From the NCBI GenBank assembly GCA_029204225.1, contig CM055112.1:46329063-46393062 (forward strand): a DNA stretch of 64,000 bases, written 5' to 3'. Below, piece after piece: positions 44,601 through 48,167 of this stretch. The stretch comes from Diphasiastrum complanatum. Lineage: Eukaryota; Streptophyta; Lycopodiopsida; Lycopodiales; Lycopodiaceae. The position numbers and the translations under genes are program-made. Below the pieces are notes generated by a model, which was not told the origin of the DNA, searched no databases, and was given only the letters and a program-made list of their open reading frames with translations. Every line of letters begins with the position of its first letter. The first letter of the stretch is position 1.

Positions 44601-45039
44601 GAGAGTGTATTTAAAAAGGTTCTTTTTGCTTTCCCAGGTTGTTGGCAATGCAACAACATTGTTACAGTCAGAGGATTGGGCTGCACTTATTGCTGATTCA
44701 AAAGCAAGAGGATGTTTTGTGCCTTTCGAGACATCCGTTGCAAGAGGTCTTCTTCCTGCTCCTTTTCCTGGACCAAACCACACGAGAGGCATAGGTCTTC
44801 CTCAAATTCCAAGGCAGAGAGGTGCATTTATCAGAAATATGCATGCAGGTGTTCAGTTGCAACAAAGGGGTAAAGATTGTACACAGGGTCCAAGTAGCAA
44901 AATTGAATTCTATGGAAATTCCAGGCAGAAAGTTTGGGGATCTGGAGGTGTTGGACAGCATCTCAATGGTCCCTTGAACCATCAGCAACATAGATTAGAT
45001 CATGATAAAGAGGCTGACAACAGACAAGGTTCTAAGTGA
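8274..45039 (+). CDS. SEN1/senataxin-like SF1 helicase (host gene, five 3' exons seen)
   Basis: Spliced exons 8274-8372, 8649-8817, 23595-23748, 23959-25731 and 44638-45039 join with matching phases at GT-AG borders into one frame. The product belongs to the Upf1-like SF1B helicases. It most resembles the plant proteins annotated as 'tRNA-splicing endonuclease positive effector'/SEN1-like; yeast Sen1 and human senataxin unwind RNA:DNA hybrids at transcription termination. The N-terminal exons encode an accessory domain and exon 4 carries the helicase motifs. Introns are 276, 14,777, 210 and 18,906 bp, the large ones filled with mobile elements. Upstream exons and the promoter were not found and are probably left of 8274 or outside the window. 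No frameshift or stop interrupts the joined frame, so the gene looks intact. The family call is firm; the exact orthologue is inferred from remembered family sequences. Confidence 0.88.
8649..8817 (+). CDS. Helicase exon 2
   Basis: The borders are TAG|AC and ATCAG|GTAAGT. The exon encodes [14 protein letters not shown], then [20 protein letters not shown] and LHFHVLEND, a conserved block just before the helicase core in this family. The two leftover bases pair in phase with the exon starting at 23595, across a 14.8-kb gap. Confidence 0.82.
9099..9762. mobile_element. Possible MITE with palindromic termini
   Basis: CATAGTTGC at 9099-9107 is repeated inverted as GCAACTATG at 9748-9756, and both ends carry the inner motif CAGAAAC-CGTTT. 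The left end holds a perfect 14-bp palindrome AGAAACGCGTTTCT (9110-9123). Flanks share TATAGGC (9092-9098 and 9764-9770), a possible but off-set target duplication. There is no ORF. It resembles a non-autonomous hAT-like or foldback element. Confidence 0.4.
9400..9617. repeat. Local tandem and palindromic repeats
   Basis: Copies of TTCTTATAGGTAATTACAGA follow each other from about 9410 to 9510. They are followed at 9536-9617 by near-palindromic GAACCGTGG/CCACGGTTC units that recur at 10238-10440. These give strong foldback potential and no coding capacity. Confidence 0.55.
10238..10511. repeat. Second cluster of GAACCGTGG and GAAACGCGTTTC palindromes
   Basis: The GAACCGTGG/CCACGGTTC inverted units of 9536-9617 recur at 10256-10440. 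The block 10437-10511 repeats the left end of the 9099 element in the same orientation, with palindromes at 10451-10464 (imperfect) and 10481-10494 (perfect AGAAACGCGTTTCT), followed by GGATCCAGAATCGC as at 9154. It probably marks another, partial copy of the same non-autonomous family. Confidence 0.5.
10942..14224 (-). pseudogene. hAT-superfamily transposase gene (BED finger, hAT core, dimerisation domain)
   Basis: ATG at 14222-14224 opens a BED zinc-finger exon ([19 protein letters not shown]). After a proline-rich stretch (about 13985-14130) the exon 13561-13893, between CAG and GTATAA, encodes [35 protein letters not shown] and [13 protein letters not shown], typical of plant DUF659/hAT transposases. 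The exon from 13450 carries [20 protein letters not shown] and then shifts frame. The C-terminal dimerisation region is at about 13160-12740 ([40 protein letters not shown]). The tail (to 10942) is acidic with AT-hook-like RGRP-type segments ([11 protein letters not shown]). It was a cut-and-paste DNA transposase. One frame change and a triplicated 3' end make activity unlikely. No terminal inverted repeats were resolved. Confidence 0.82.
11288..12790 (-). repeat. Tandem triplication of the hAT 3' exon region
   Basis: Three successive copies of a roughly 460-520 bp unit begin (on +) at about 11288, 11808 and 12271 with the shared text TGAAAGGGGGCATGATGCGG. Each contains the start of the acidic terminal exon, the preceding intron with its TACCTGCAACAG border, and the end of the previous exon. 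Units 1 and 3 also hold an internal duplication of about 105 bp (GAGGAGGGCAATGGAACGTC). Unit 2 lacks one inner copy. The original upstream exon continues only after the last unit, at about 12790. Confidence 0.85.
14225..14665. repeat. (CT)n and (CA)n microsatellite cluster
   Basis: (CT)n at 14225-14255 runs directly into (CA)n to 14292. Further (CA)n blocks lie at about 14516-14550 and (CT)n at 14624-14655. They are upstream of the hAT ATG on the minus strand, so they form its 5' flank. Confidence 0.9.
14730..14920. repeat. GC-rich segment with repeated CGGACGCG motifs
   Basis: After a T-run the sequence alternates GGACGCGTC, CCGGACGCG, GCGTCCGG and GGCCCGGAC units on both strands, giving several overlapping inverted repeats. 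It lies where the 5' end of the hAT element would be expected and may be its subterminal repeat region, but no matching partner was found on the other side. Confidence 0.45.
14921..15659. other. Intronic AT-rich DNA, nothing recognised
   Basis: No exon, RNA gene or element was identified. GTTTCA/TGAAAC inverted motifs around 15330-15400 give some foldback potential. Confidence 0.45.
15660..15775 (-). repeat. Inverted short copy of the 1660-2225 dispersed repeat
   Basis: The reverse complement shares AATGTTT, GGACCTTTTC, AAAAGCCTTT, GCATTTG, the CTTTGT block and a closing TTTTTAGGGTT with 1775-1905 in the same order. Divergence is substantial. Confidence 0.5.
15776..16062. other. Intronic DNA, nothing recognised
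   Basis: Non-coding, with a few degenerate TTAGGG-like words at 15988-16018 that are too few and irregular to call an interstitial telomere tract. Confidence 0.45.
16063..17900 (-). mobile_element. Copia relic fused to a gypsy RT fragment
   Basis: Reading the minus strand, a copia leader similar to 6480-6530 (about 17900-17731) leads to a gag start [19 protein letters not shown] at 17730 and a UBN2-type gag ([20 protein letters not shown]; to about 17300). This joins directly to copia RT (17291-16581: [47 protein letters not shown]). RNase H starts ([16 protein letters not shown], about 16500) and changes abruptly at about 16473 into gypsy RT ([20 protein letters not shown]; then [14 protein letters not shown] at about 16365). 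Protease, integrase and the LTRs are missing. A TGA interrupts the RT/RNase H link at about 16580. Confidence 0.82.
17901..18200. other. Short non-coding stretch
   Basis: A T-run at 17898-17918 and AT-rich DNA. Nothing recognised. Confidence 0.4.
18240..18365. repeat. Tandem hairpin repeat (GGGGGGCGGTAGCCCCC units)
   Basis: Three to four imperfect copies, about 34-36 bp each, of a G-run/CGGTAG/C-run unit separated by GGGAAACA. Each unit is self-complementary (GGGGG...CCCCC). Such arrays occur inside plant LTRs and may mark the 3' LTR of the neighbouring minus-strand element. Confidence 0.7.
18562..19968 (-). CDS. Unidentified 468-codon ORF in the pol position
   Basis: An uninterrupted frame of 468 codons directly downstream of gag, where pol would be expected. 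It contains no DSG, YVDD/YLDD, DDE or HHCC motif. It is rich in hydrophobic and aromatic residues, His and Cys, and the start codon is arbitrary because the frame overlaps gag by 166 bp. It is unusually long for this decayed region. It may be an additional ORF carried by the element, a captured sequence, or a chance open frame in T-rich DNA. No function is assigned. Confidence 0.4.
   Translation of the reverse strand: MRSLPKAQDAALLSIHSTSVAASLSPFMGPLPQVDAPSDLQVVVCLAPICLDSQIMYSVVIPGFIDIRAVYLGGISTIAFTHTSDSPLGSVVGAVSSPLVSISPSLESVMADVPADFYGVLHGSTFDGSLAIGDQVVSSFALLHGSLLEVCEPPHDISTVPYMIHAPLALTVTHFPSEDSCEMVTITYLGYLYAGIFLDEYTSILQSPCVSTYRFAAVHADAMDIWHSWILRIAWFPFGHVDWCWFFHITNRLWCRYLYDYACGSLSVPWIVAHCQAWHILMAWVIASVPATVCPGDLQIPRHFRLLHIAWSPMLSCHFVLVFRDHQSTLREFLLLSWIVFGNVVAIYFSSAHMCFDTHSQLHVDIDPMLATDVGDPVPCSNAFVLFLTSAPGVYFGITLAASSDGSSDSPSVFGISCDGLVCPYDSVFLDEFFGYSFSVEASTISRFVAIVFMHHVFLDDALISWTF
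19803..20489 (-). CDS. gag-like ORF of the 21844 LTR element
   Basis: The protein has a predicted coiled/polar start ([20 protein letters not shown]), a proline- and glycine-rich middle ([20 protein letters not shown]) and a gag core ([27 protein letters not shown]) like the retrotrans_gag domain of plant LTR elements (W...L--YF...K---A---L). After about residue 170 the sequence no longer looks like gag and overlaps the next ORF in another frame, suggesting a frameshift or deletion near 19985. Confidence 0.55.
   Translation of the reverse strand: MTTRVRSLKFSSIPSTIIMAHSPTPSETVQENLSDQFRRMDETLFGLVLRFDTVMTGFPTMQSHIDSLQPHGSGKTHVFPSFGTPPPFGFPTSSASQPGDGPFIPPNPPPGFFPCPPVPEPHFARDFRDRVQLATYSGSSDGNLLDNWFAKLDTYFQIYPKTDPQKIQLAALHLCVACQRLRMQLFFPFIVHQLLLHFHHSWVLFLRLMLLRIYRLLCALRLYALIHR
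20820..21390 (-). repeat. Tandem repeats in the leader of the 21844 element
   Basis: About six imperfect copies of a 70-130 bp unit that contains GTAGGGCGCTGGACAGC on + and ends AAAATCGAC-AAAGTGA. Short apparent ORFs on both strands here are by-products of the repeat. Confidence 0.75.
21397..21408 (-). promoter_or_regulatory. Primer binding site (initiator tRNA-Met type)
   Basis: The minus strand reads TGGTATCAGAGC immediately after the LTR end. This is the 12-nt complement of the plant initiator methionine tRNA 3' end, used to prime minus-strand cDNA. Confidence 0.85.
21845..22860 (-). pseudogene. Copia reverse transcriptase relic
   Basis: The minus-strand frames give the pre-RT region (22852-22592), [20 protein letters not shown] and [14 protein letters not shown] (22470-22310), a YVDDLIIT-type catalytic block in a broken frame (about 22215-22190), and [18 protein letters not shown] plus LVGSLIYL (22150-21920). 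The sequence runs to VVGVVSQFM and is then interrupted by the LTR element that starts at 21844. At least three frameshifts and stops are present. Gag, protease and integrase are absent. Confidence 0.82.
22870..23070. other. Short intronic stretch
   Basis: Nothing recognised. Confidence 0.4.
23074..23251. mobile_element. Tourist/PIF-Harbinger-like MITE, 178 bp
   Basis: The termini are imperfect inverted repeats: left GGGGCTCTTTCCATGCT, right (reverse complement) GAGCGCCTTTCCATGCT. Ten consecutive bases are identical, and a C-rich extension (CCTCACCC versus TCTCACCC) is shared. The element is flanked by TTA on both sides (23071-23073, 23252-23254), the 3-bp target duplication of PIF/Harbinger elements. 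It has no coding capacity and sits in the 14.8-kb helicase intron, about 340 bp before exon 3. Confidence 0.75.
23255..23594. other. Intron sequence before helicase exon 3
   Basis: No feature apart from the polypyrimidine tract and CAG acceptor at its right end. Confidence 0.5.
23595..23748 (+). CDS. Helicase exon 3
   Basis: The acceptor CTTTTTTCAG ends at 23594 and the donor GTGATT begins at 23749. The exon encodes a serine-rich linker and the conserved [20 protein letters not shown] segment immediately upstream of the RecA core. It completes the split arginine codon from exon 2 and ends in phase 0. Confidence 0.85.
23959..25731 (+). CDS. Helicase exon 4: full SF1 helicase core
   Basis: A phase-0 exon of 591 codons between AATAGCAG and the donor GTACAG; reading past the donor gives only a short artefact tail to 25770. 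Counting from its first codon, the visible motifs are Q/I region [12 protein letters not shown] (39-50), Walker A GPPGTGKT (79-86), motif Ia [12 protein letters not shown] (~160), motif [10 protein letters not shown] (~356), motif [12 protein letters not shown] (~381), the QYRMHPQIR block (~420), motif [12 protein letters not shown] (~547) and motif [11 protein letters not shown] (~580). All catalytic residues are present. A glutamine- and glutamate-rich stretch between motifs Ia and II (~200-310) is the usual family insertion. Function (ATP-driven unwinding of nucleic acid, nuclear) is inferred from the family. Confidence 0.93.
25732..27531. other. Start of the 18.9-kb last intron
   Basis: Starts with the donor GTACAGAAT. 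Non-coding, with small local duplications (CCCCTTCCATGT at about 26618 and 26642; CATCAG/TTTTGGACCATC at 26763-26800) and a C-run at about 27072. No gene or element boundary recognised. Confidence 0.5.
28010..32306 (-). pseudogene. gag-pol of the 27532-32900 chromovirus
   Basis: In order on the minus strand: gag start [20 protein letters not shown] (32306); gag core [20 protein letters not shown] and [15 protein letters not shown] (31860-31680); zinc knuckle [17 protein letters not shown], whose last Cys is lost (about 31430-31380); and RT starting [10 protein letters not shown]...RLCVD (30839-30498), then [19 protein letters not shown] and [15 protein letters not shown] (30449-30150). RNase H is broken (about 29900-29520). 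The integrase HHCC part is at 29417-29040 and the catalytic core [10 protein letters not shown]...[11 protein letters not shown] at 28990-28760. The integrase C-terminal part ([18 protein letters not shown]) is at 28640 and the chromodomain ([19 protein letters not shown]) at about 28080-28020. Many stops and shifts. Confidence 0.82.
32440..32690. repeat. CAGCTG/GCTGGC-rich GC island in the chromovirus leader
   Basis: A 250-bp GC-rich tract dense in CAGCTG, CCAGCC and GCTGCC words inside the otherwise AT-rich leader. It is nearly strand-symmetric and so strongly foldback-prone. The ORFs it produces on both strands are low-complexity and not credible genes. Confidence 0.6.
33180..35122 (-). 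pseudogene. Second minus-strand chromovirus, heavily deleted
   Basis: On the minus strand the PBS-like GGTATCAGAGC (35119-35109; first base changed) is followed by a leader and gag start [20 protein letters not shown] (34877). A fragment (34598-34209) jumps from [10 protein letters not shown] directly to [20 protein letters not shown], so the protease is deleted. RT traces (about 34190-33850) and RT-RNase H end follow (33711-33264: [35 protein letters not shown]). Integrase is missing. Same family as the 27532 element. Confidence 0.75.
35122..35416 (-). repeat. LTR shared by two chromovirus relics
   Basis: Its minus-strand start is TGTTAGGGACCCAAC at 35416 and its end GTAACAGC at 35122. A PBS-like sequence lies on its left (35109-35120) and a PPT-like TTAAGGAGCAGAGAA on its right (35431-35417). 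It therefore serves as 5' LTR for the relic to the left and 3' LTR for the one to the right, the pattern left by tandem insertion or LTR-LTR recombination. Confidence 0.65.
35417..35535 (-). pseudogene. Chromovirus 3' end, interrupted by a copia element
   Basis: The PPT and chromodomain-proximal end (35417-35535) continue at 41595 after the nested copia insertion. The join is shown by the CCAAG target duplication and by matching the uninterrupted order at 28020-28120. Confidence 0.75.
35864..38179 (-). CDS. Copia integrase C-half, RT and RNase H, 771 codons
   Basis: A long intact frame: the integrase C-terminal region ([34 protein letters not shown]) fills residues 1-170, followed by an acidic linker. 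RT occupies about 265-520 ([45 protein letters not shown], catalytic YVDDLIITG). RNase H is at about 600-740 ([36 protein letters not shown]). The position where copia RNase H usually has CDN reads HSG, a possible catalytic loss. The stop at 35864 is close to the expected end of pol. The upstream part of pol is cut off by the stop at 38339. Confidence 0.92.
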   Translation of the reverse strand: MESARSMLAEMKLPKDFWSEACSTAVYLQNRSPTIVIPKITPEEAFTKKKPKVNHLRIFGCKAFVHIPKEERRKLDVKAIKCIFLGYDDRVKGYRCFDSAENKIHISRDVIFDESKMYEDEDAEKIDTSSGKDGIVRIPPDDDLSIDLPSDEHEDTSQDTTTQPQETGWRGRDKPFGARRIEVAGDKRKEKDVPWDTFSPGSQSPDINLPKWFERLLESRDIDDFPRSSNQGELRRSTREKILPERYEANYALLSSIIQSKEPSTYGEAKDDDIWVKAMGEEMESIAKHSTWDLVEPPVGKKPIGCKWVYRTQYHADGSIAKHKARLVIKGYAQNKGIDYEETFAPVCKWNTLRLLIALASHFGWPLHQMDVKSAFLNGELEEEVFMDQPEGFVTKGQENKVCRLKKALYGLKQAPRAWYSRIDAYFRSKGMVRTHSDPNLYVLCFDGMVALIALYVDDLIITGNNQEMIDMIKKELMEQFEMTDLSLMHYCLGVDVWQKGHEVGLTQVKYVKELLHRFRLQDCKPVNTPIEPGKKLSKLDESQSFDATLYRQLVGSLIYLSMTRPDICSAVGIVSQFMAAPTETHWKAAKRILRYVKGTSEYGLIYRKHDGLPELCGYVDADWGGDYDDRRSTIGYIFQFCGSCFSWSSKKQSTIALSTTEAEYKAMCSAAQEAILLRQILEEIGMKQKNPTTLHSGSQSGIQLAKNPVFHARTKHIEIQYHFIRERLLSRKIHVVHCSTEEQLADIFTKPLTGEKFDKFRSKLSVLKVC
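38339..39271 (-). pseudogene. Copia protease - integrase N-half
   Basis: The frame contains the protease motif [14 protein letters not shown] (about 39100), GAG_pre-integrase [20 protein letters not shown] with the HHCC zinc finger ending [10 protein letters not shown] (about 38700-38560), and the integrase core [15 protein letters not shown] (first catalytic Asp), then [16 protein letters not shown]. It stops at 38339 where the sequence otherwise continues into the next ORF ([11 protein letters not shown]). One stop therefore separates it from the rest of pol. The start Met is arbitrary because the zinc knuckle upstream is in another frame. Confidence 0.88.
39410..40006 (-). CDS. Copia gag (UBN2-type), 198 codons
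   Basis: [20 protein letters not shown] leads into [20 protein letters not shown], the N-terminal pattern of plant copia gag. It continues through [15 protein letters not shown] to a stop at 39410-39412. Beyond the stop the frame would continue through a lysine-rich linker to a zinc knuckle ([14 protein letters not shown], about 39275-39230) in a shifted frame. Gag therefore ends prematurely, and the knuckle is separated from both gag and pol by frame changes. Gag normally packages element RNA in cytoplasmic particles. Confidence 0.85.
   Translation of the reverse strand: MANMGESILSESSKLDRISNYAVWKFKMKNILMEKDVWEVVTGDERRPPNEADIKVFDKKMRKALTFVNLSVKDHIITHICDAITPRQVWDVLKEQFETSNPSRIMFLKSKLNSAHMEQGEHIQTYMTRIKTMRDELHSIGECIRDVELVHNALCSIAESYQMFMSGIASRERLPTFDELTGILMQEEQRREMVKARR
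41595..41928 (-). pseudogene. Chromovirus remainder right of the copia insertion
   Basis: Continues the chromodomain-region sequence of 35535, then jumps by deletion to the leader and a PBS (TGGTATCAAAGC on the minus strand, about 41923-41912; one mismatch to the usual form). It ends in about 25 bp of LTR (GTTACAATCACACTAACT). Almost the whole coding region of this third family member is gone. Confidence 0.7.
41955..42355 (+). repeat. Second copy of the 1660-2225 dispersed repeat
   Basis: Shares the order GTGTGATGGATGTTTG, TAAATTACAAT, TCTAGTTT-TGAAGTTTGAA, GGTTTCAGGCTTCAGCTTT, AGCAATCTAA, CCA-GATTCATGTTGATTCATC and GGAAACACTAA with 1660-2220, but lacks about 150 bp in the middle. Confidence 0.65.
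42360..42710 (-). pseudogene. Copia integrase fragment
   Basis: The minus strand encodes [20 protein letters not shown] (about 42580-42530), the end of the copia integrase core with its catalytic Glu, and [15 protein letters not shown]-like wording nearer 42430-42360. It is isolated, with no RT or LTR beside it. Confidence 0.65.
42790..43860 (+). pseudogene. hAT transposase C-terminal relic
   Basis: In broken frames the + strand reads [20 protein letters not shown] (about 42890-42950) and [12 protein letters not shown] (about 43003-43040), equivalent to the FW... and [10 protein letters not shown] blocks of the hAT at 10942-14224. [17 protein letters not shown] (about 43438-43490) and [19 protein letters not shown] (about 43505-43560) are the hAT dimerisation domain. 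The following 90-codon frame (43587-43859: [20 protein letters not shown]...) is the acidic tail. Stops and shifts show it is dead. It lies just upstream of helicase exon 5. Confidence 0.72.
43861..44637. other. Intron sequence before helicase exon 5
   Basis: AT-rich. No element was recognised apart from the T-rich acceptor region ending TTTCCCAG at 44637. Confidence 0.5.
44638..45039 (+). CDS. Helicase exon 5: end of motif VI region and C-terminal tail
   Basis: The acceptor TTTCCCAG precedes 44638. Joined to exon 4 it continues RRSLW into [20 protein letters not shown], the segment that always follows motif VI in SEN1-like helicases (GNA-L--S-DW--LI-DA). The remaining ~100 residues are a basic, Gln/Gly-rich disordered tail with no recognised domain, ending at TGA 45037-45039. 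It lies 18.9 kb from exon 4. Confidence 0.88.
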   Translation, partial: VVGNATTLLQSEDWAALIADSKARGCFVPFETSVARGLLPAPFPGPNHTRGIGLPQIPRQRGAFIRNMHAGVQLQQRGKDCTQGPSSKIEFYGNSRQKVWGSGGVGQHLNGPLNHQQHRLDHDKEADNRQGSK

Positions 45040-46021
45040 GATACTTGGGGTGTATATGAAGGAGCAAGCTTGGTTTGTAAATACTCTCTCAAAGAGCCAT
45101 TTGATCACAATAGAAGTTAATTTTTGCTATTTTGTGAATCAAAGAAAGAATAATGTTGTCTGAGCATGCAGTCCTGCCTTTCCTGTGGCACAACACCTTC
45201 CCTTTTGTGGCTTGAGACTACTGTACATGGTTCTTGGGAACCTTGAACTATGACACAAAGGTTGACGTTGTGAATATGTTCCATATATTCTATTTTCAAA
45301 GAAATGTAGTCAGCAGAAATCTGAAGTAGTCTGTGGGGTCAGTTGAATCCTTTTTTCCAGCTTGCCTTTCTCTATTTGCTGGATCAGGCTTCTCTTCATC
45401 TTTTAAGTTGGTATGGAGAGGCTGTGGGCGAGAGGGTTGCTTTAGACAGGGTACATGCAGCTCATTGTCAAAGTCTCACAATTATTGGATTCATTGCAGA
45501 AATTAAGCATTTGAGGATCCACACAAATGCATGCCTAATGGCACTATTACAAGCATGTAGTGATTGAATTTCATTCTTGCACTCTGAATATATTGAAGGA
45601 GTTTTGACAGGAAGTATGTGCTTGACTTTTGCTTGCTTGAATGTGCAATATGGTAACTATGAAGGCATTATTTTGTTTGACAGGAGCAATGCGTAGTCCA
45701 TCCTCAAAAACTTGTGGAATAGTAACTCCAAACACTCCTGTATCTTGTTATATCAAAAACCATGCGAAACTTTGAGACATAGCTCCTATGCAGTTCTTTG
45801 GAGAACCCGTGTCCAAGATTTTCTTGCCTACCCCTTGAATTGTCTGCACTATTTACATAAAGCCAAGACTACTGGTACATACTTAAGCTCAAAAGTTTTG
45901 TAACTTAAATTGTGAAAGTGAGCAAGTCCAGCACACTCTAGAAGTTAGTTAATTTAGCTGGGAGTTGGCGATGACATCACTGAAAGCTGTGTTTTTATGG
46001 CAAAAAATATCAGTCTACTAA
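45040..46021. other. 3' flank of the helicase gene
   Basis: Probable 3' untranslated region followed by non-coding DNA. No convincing polyadenylation signal or other gene was recognised. Confidence 0.4.
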
Positions 46022-46559
46022 TCTATATCCAAGAGTTAAGCTAGCAACTCTGAGACAGTGACGTGCAGGGTGCCACTGACAATATTTCACTTTTTCTGAT
46101 ATTGTTCTTTACTTATAATTCACTGTTTTCTTCGACTCATATTAGGTGGCCATGTGTTACAAGAACTAGAAATAGGATGTATGTGCAAAGAAAATCACAA
46201 AGCAGATGGTTCCATTCTATTCTAATGTCCCAGGAGAGCTTTTTTTTGGAAAAGTTTTCAGCTTGACAAGATGACTGAGGTCGCAGTCTATATCCAAAAG
46301 TTGCGCTAGCAACTCTGAGACAGTGATGTGCAAGGTGCCACTGACAATACTTCACTTTTTCTGAGATTGTTCTTTATTTAAAATTTGCTGTTTTTGTTGA
46401 CTCATATTAGGTGGCCACGTGTTACAAGAACTAGAAATAGTATGTATGTGCAAAGAGAATCACAAAGCAGATGGCCTTTCTATTCAAATGTCGCAGGAGA
46501 GCTCTTTTTTGGAAAATTTTCAGCTTGACTGATGTAAGCAAGATGGCTGAGGTCGCAGG
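46022..46559. repeat. Tandem duplication, two ~270-bp units
   Basis: Unit 1 (46022-46286) and unit 2 (46287-46559) both run from TCTATATCCAA through CAACTCTGAGACAGTGA, CTCATATTAGGTGGCCA and CAAAGCAGATGG to GAGGTCGCAG. They have diverged by point changes and small indels, so this is an old duplication with no coding content. Confidence 0.85.
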
Positions 46560-47096
46560 AAGTCATTATGAAAGTCTTGATGGACCTCACGTGCAGGCCA
46601 GTTGATTTTATAGAAGTTGAGGGCAGAGAAATAGTTCCCTCTGTGATACAAAGGATTATTTTCATATTGCTAAATACGATCATTGTATGGATGATCTATT
46701 TGAAGTTTGAATAAGCTGCTAGCTTACCAGCCACTTAGTTTGGCCCTATAGGCCTGGTCTTATAAATGCTCGAATGCCTAGCAGTACAAATATCTTTCTT
46801 GGATGTTGCACAGTTGGAACATTTGATCACATTCAATGTTTCAAAGAGTCGTTTTTTAATTCTGCTGAGAATAGGTTCATCTTCAGAATTTTTCTGTAAT
46901 TAGGGGTGTCCATTTATAGATAGTCGAAGGTTTTGTGATCCTTGTATGAGCATCGGTTGGTGATGCATATGTTTGTTGTGTTGGCATTGAGATCTTCTAG
47001 AAAAATCTCAGTGCACGTGCTTTCCTCTGTTTTGGTGACCAGACCTCTATTCTTGTTTGTTCTGTAATTTCACCAACAACATTCTATTTTGCATTG

Positions 47097-47312
47097 TTAT
47101 ATGTCTTTGTGATTTCTTCATTTGGCCAAGCTCATGTTCTTGTGCAAAAATCTGAAAATACCCTTGAAGTTGCCTATAGCAGGCTCTGGTTAATGGGAGG
47201 ATCCTTATATATCTTAGTAATTTCTCTCTTTGGCCAAGTTCAAGTTTTGTTGCAAAAATCTGGAGATACCCTTGAATTTGCCTATACCAGTCTAGCTAAT
47301 GGGCGGACACCC
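47097..47312. repeat. Tandem duplication, two ~107-bp units
   Basis: Units at about 47097-47203 and 47206-47312 share TTTGGCCAAG, TGCAAAAATCTG, ATACCCTTGAA, TTGCCTATA and TAATGGG in order. Confidence 0.8.
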
Positions 47313-48160
47313 TCTGAGCTAACATCCGAACTTTAGGTTATCTTCTTTTAAAAACTCTGATACTATGGGAGGTCAATAAGATGTGTGTCATGGAAGGGCT
47401 CCCTTGCTTCGACTCCCAGTAAGCCATTCCATGTCTCTGAAAAATGTGAACCTACCTGAGTGCCTGTGGCTCTCTACTTGCGGGATTCACAAACTAGACC
47501 AAGGTACAATATTGTGTCAGAGCATACCAACTTGCACAATATCCATGTTTTGCCAAATACTGTTGTAGAAATATAAAGTATTGAGTGTGAAGTGATCAAC
47601 AAAAAATGAAAGCTCTAGTTATAGTGGAGTAATCAGGAGCTCAACAAGAACAATGTGATTGTACTAAGTAGAGAGAGTATTTGCAAAGTATCATAAGTGA
47701 GAACATGGATACATGCAGTCTTGAGGTAAAGGACCAAGTAGATGATGTGGTATAATACGTGAGAATATGGATATATGTAGTCTTGAGGGCATGCCTTCTT
47801 AAATCATGTGAGAACGCTTGGATCATATCTTTGTTGTTGCATATATCATACTGTCCAAAACCATACAAAATAGTAGGAAATGCTAGTGAATTGATGCTAC
47901 TCCCACAAAAGAAACAAAGCAATTGATTATCAAACTCTTAAACTAAACTTTGCTGTAAGGCTGGTAAATATTTTAAACAGGAGGAAGTGGATGAGGCTAC
48001 ATGGCCTTTTCTTGGTTGAGGCATATTCAAGTAGGTTTATTTTATAGAACATAAAAATACATAGATTTTTTGAGTGTCTCCTCCACAAAAGGTAGTCTCC
48101 CTTTGTCTACAAAGGTTGCATAAATTACTAATTCGTTGACAAGGGATTGTCCTTTTCTTC
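47313..48160. other. Intergenic DNA, nothing recognised
   Basis: No ORF with family features, RNA gene or element boundary was seen. Confidence 0.4.
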
Positions 48161-48167
48161 CTTATAG

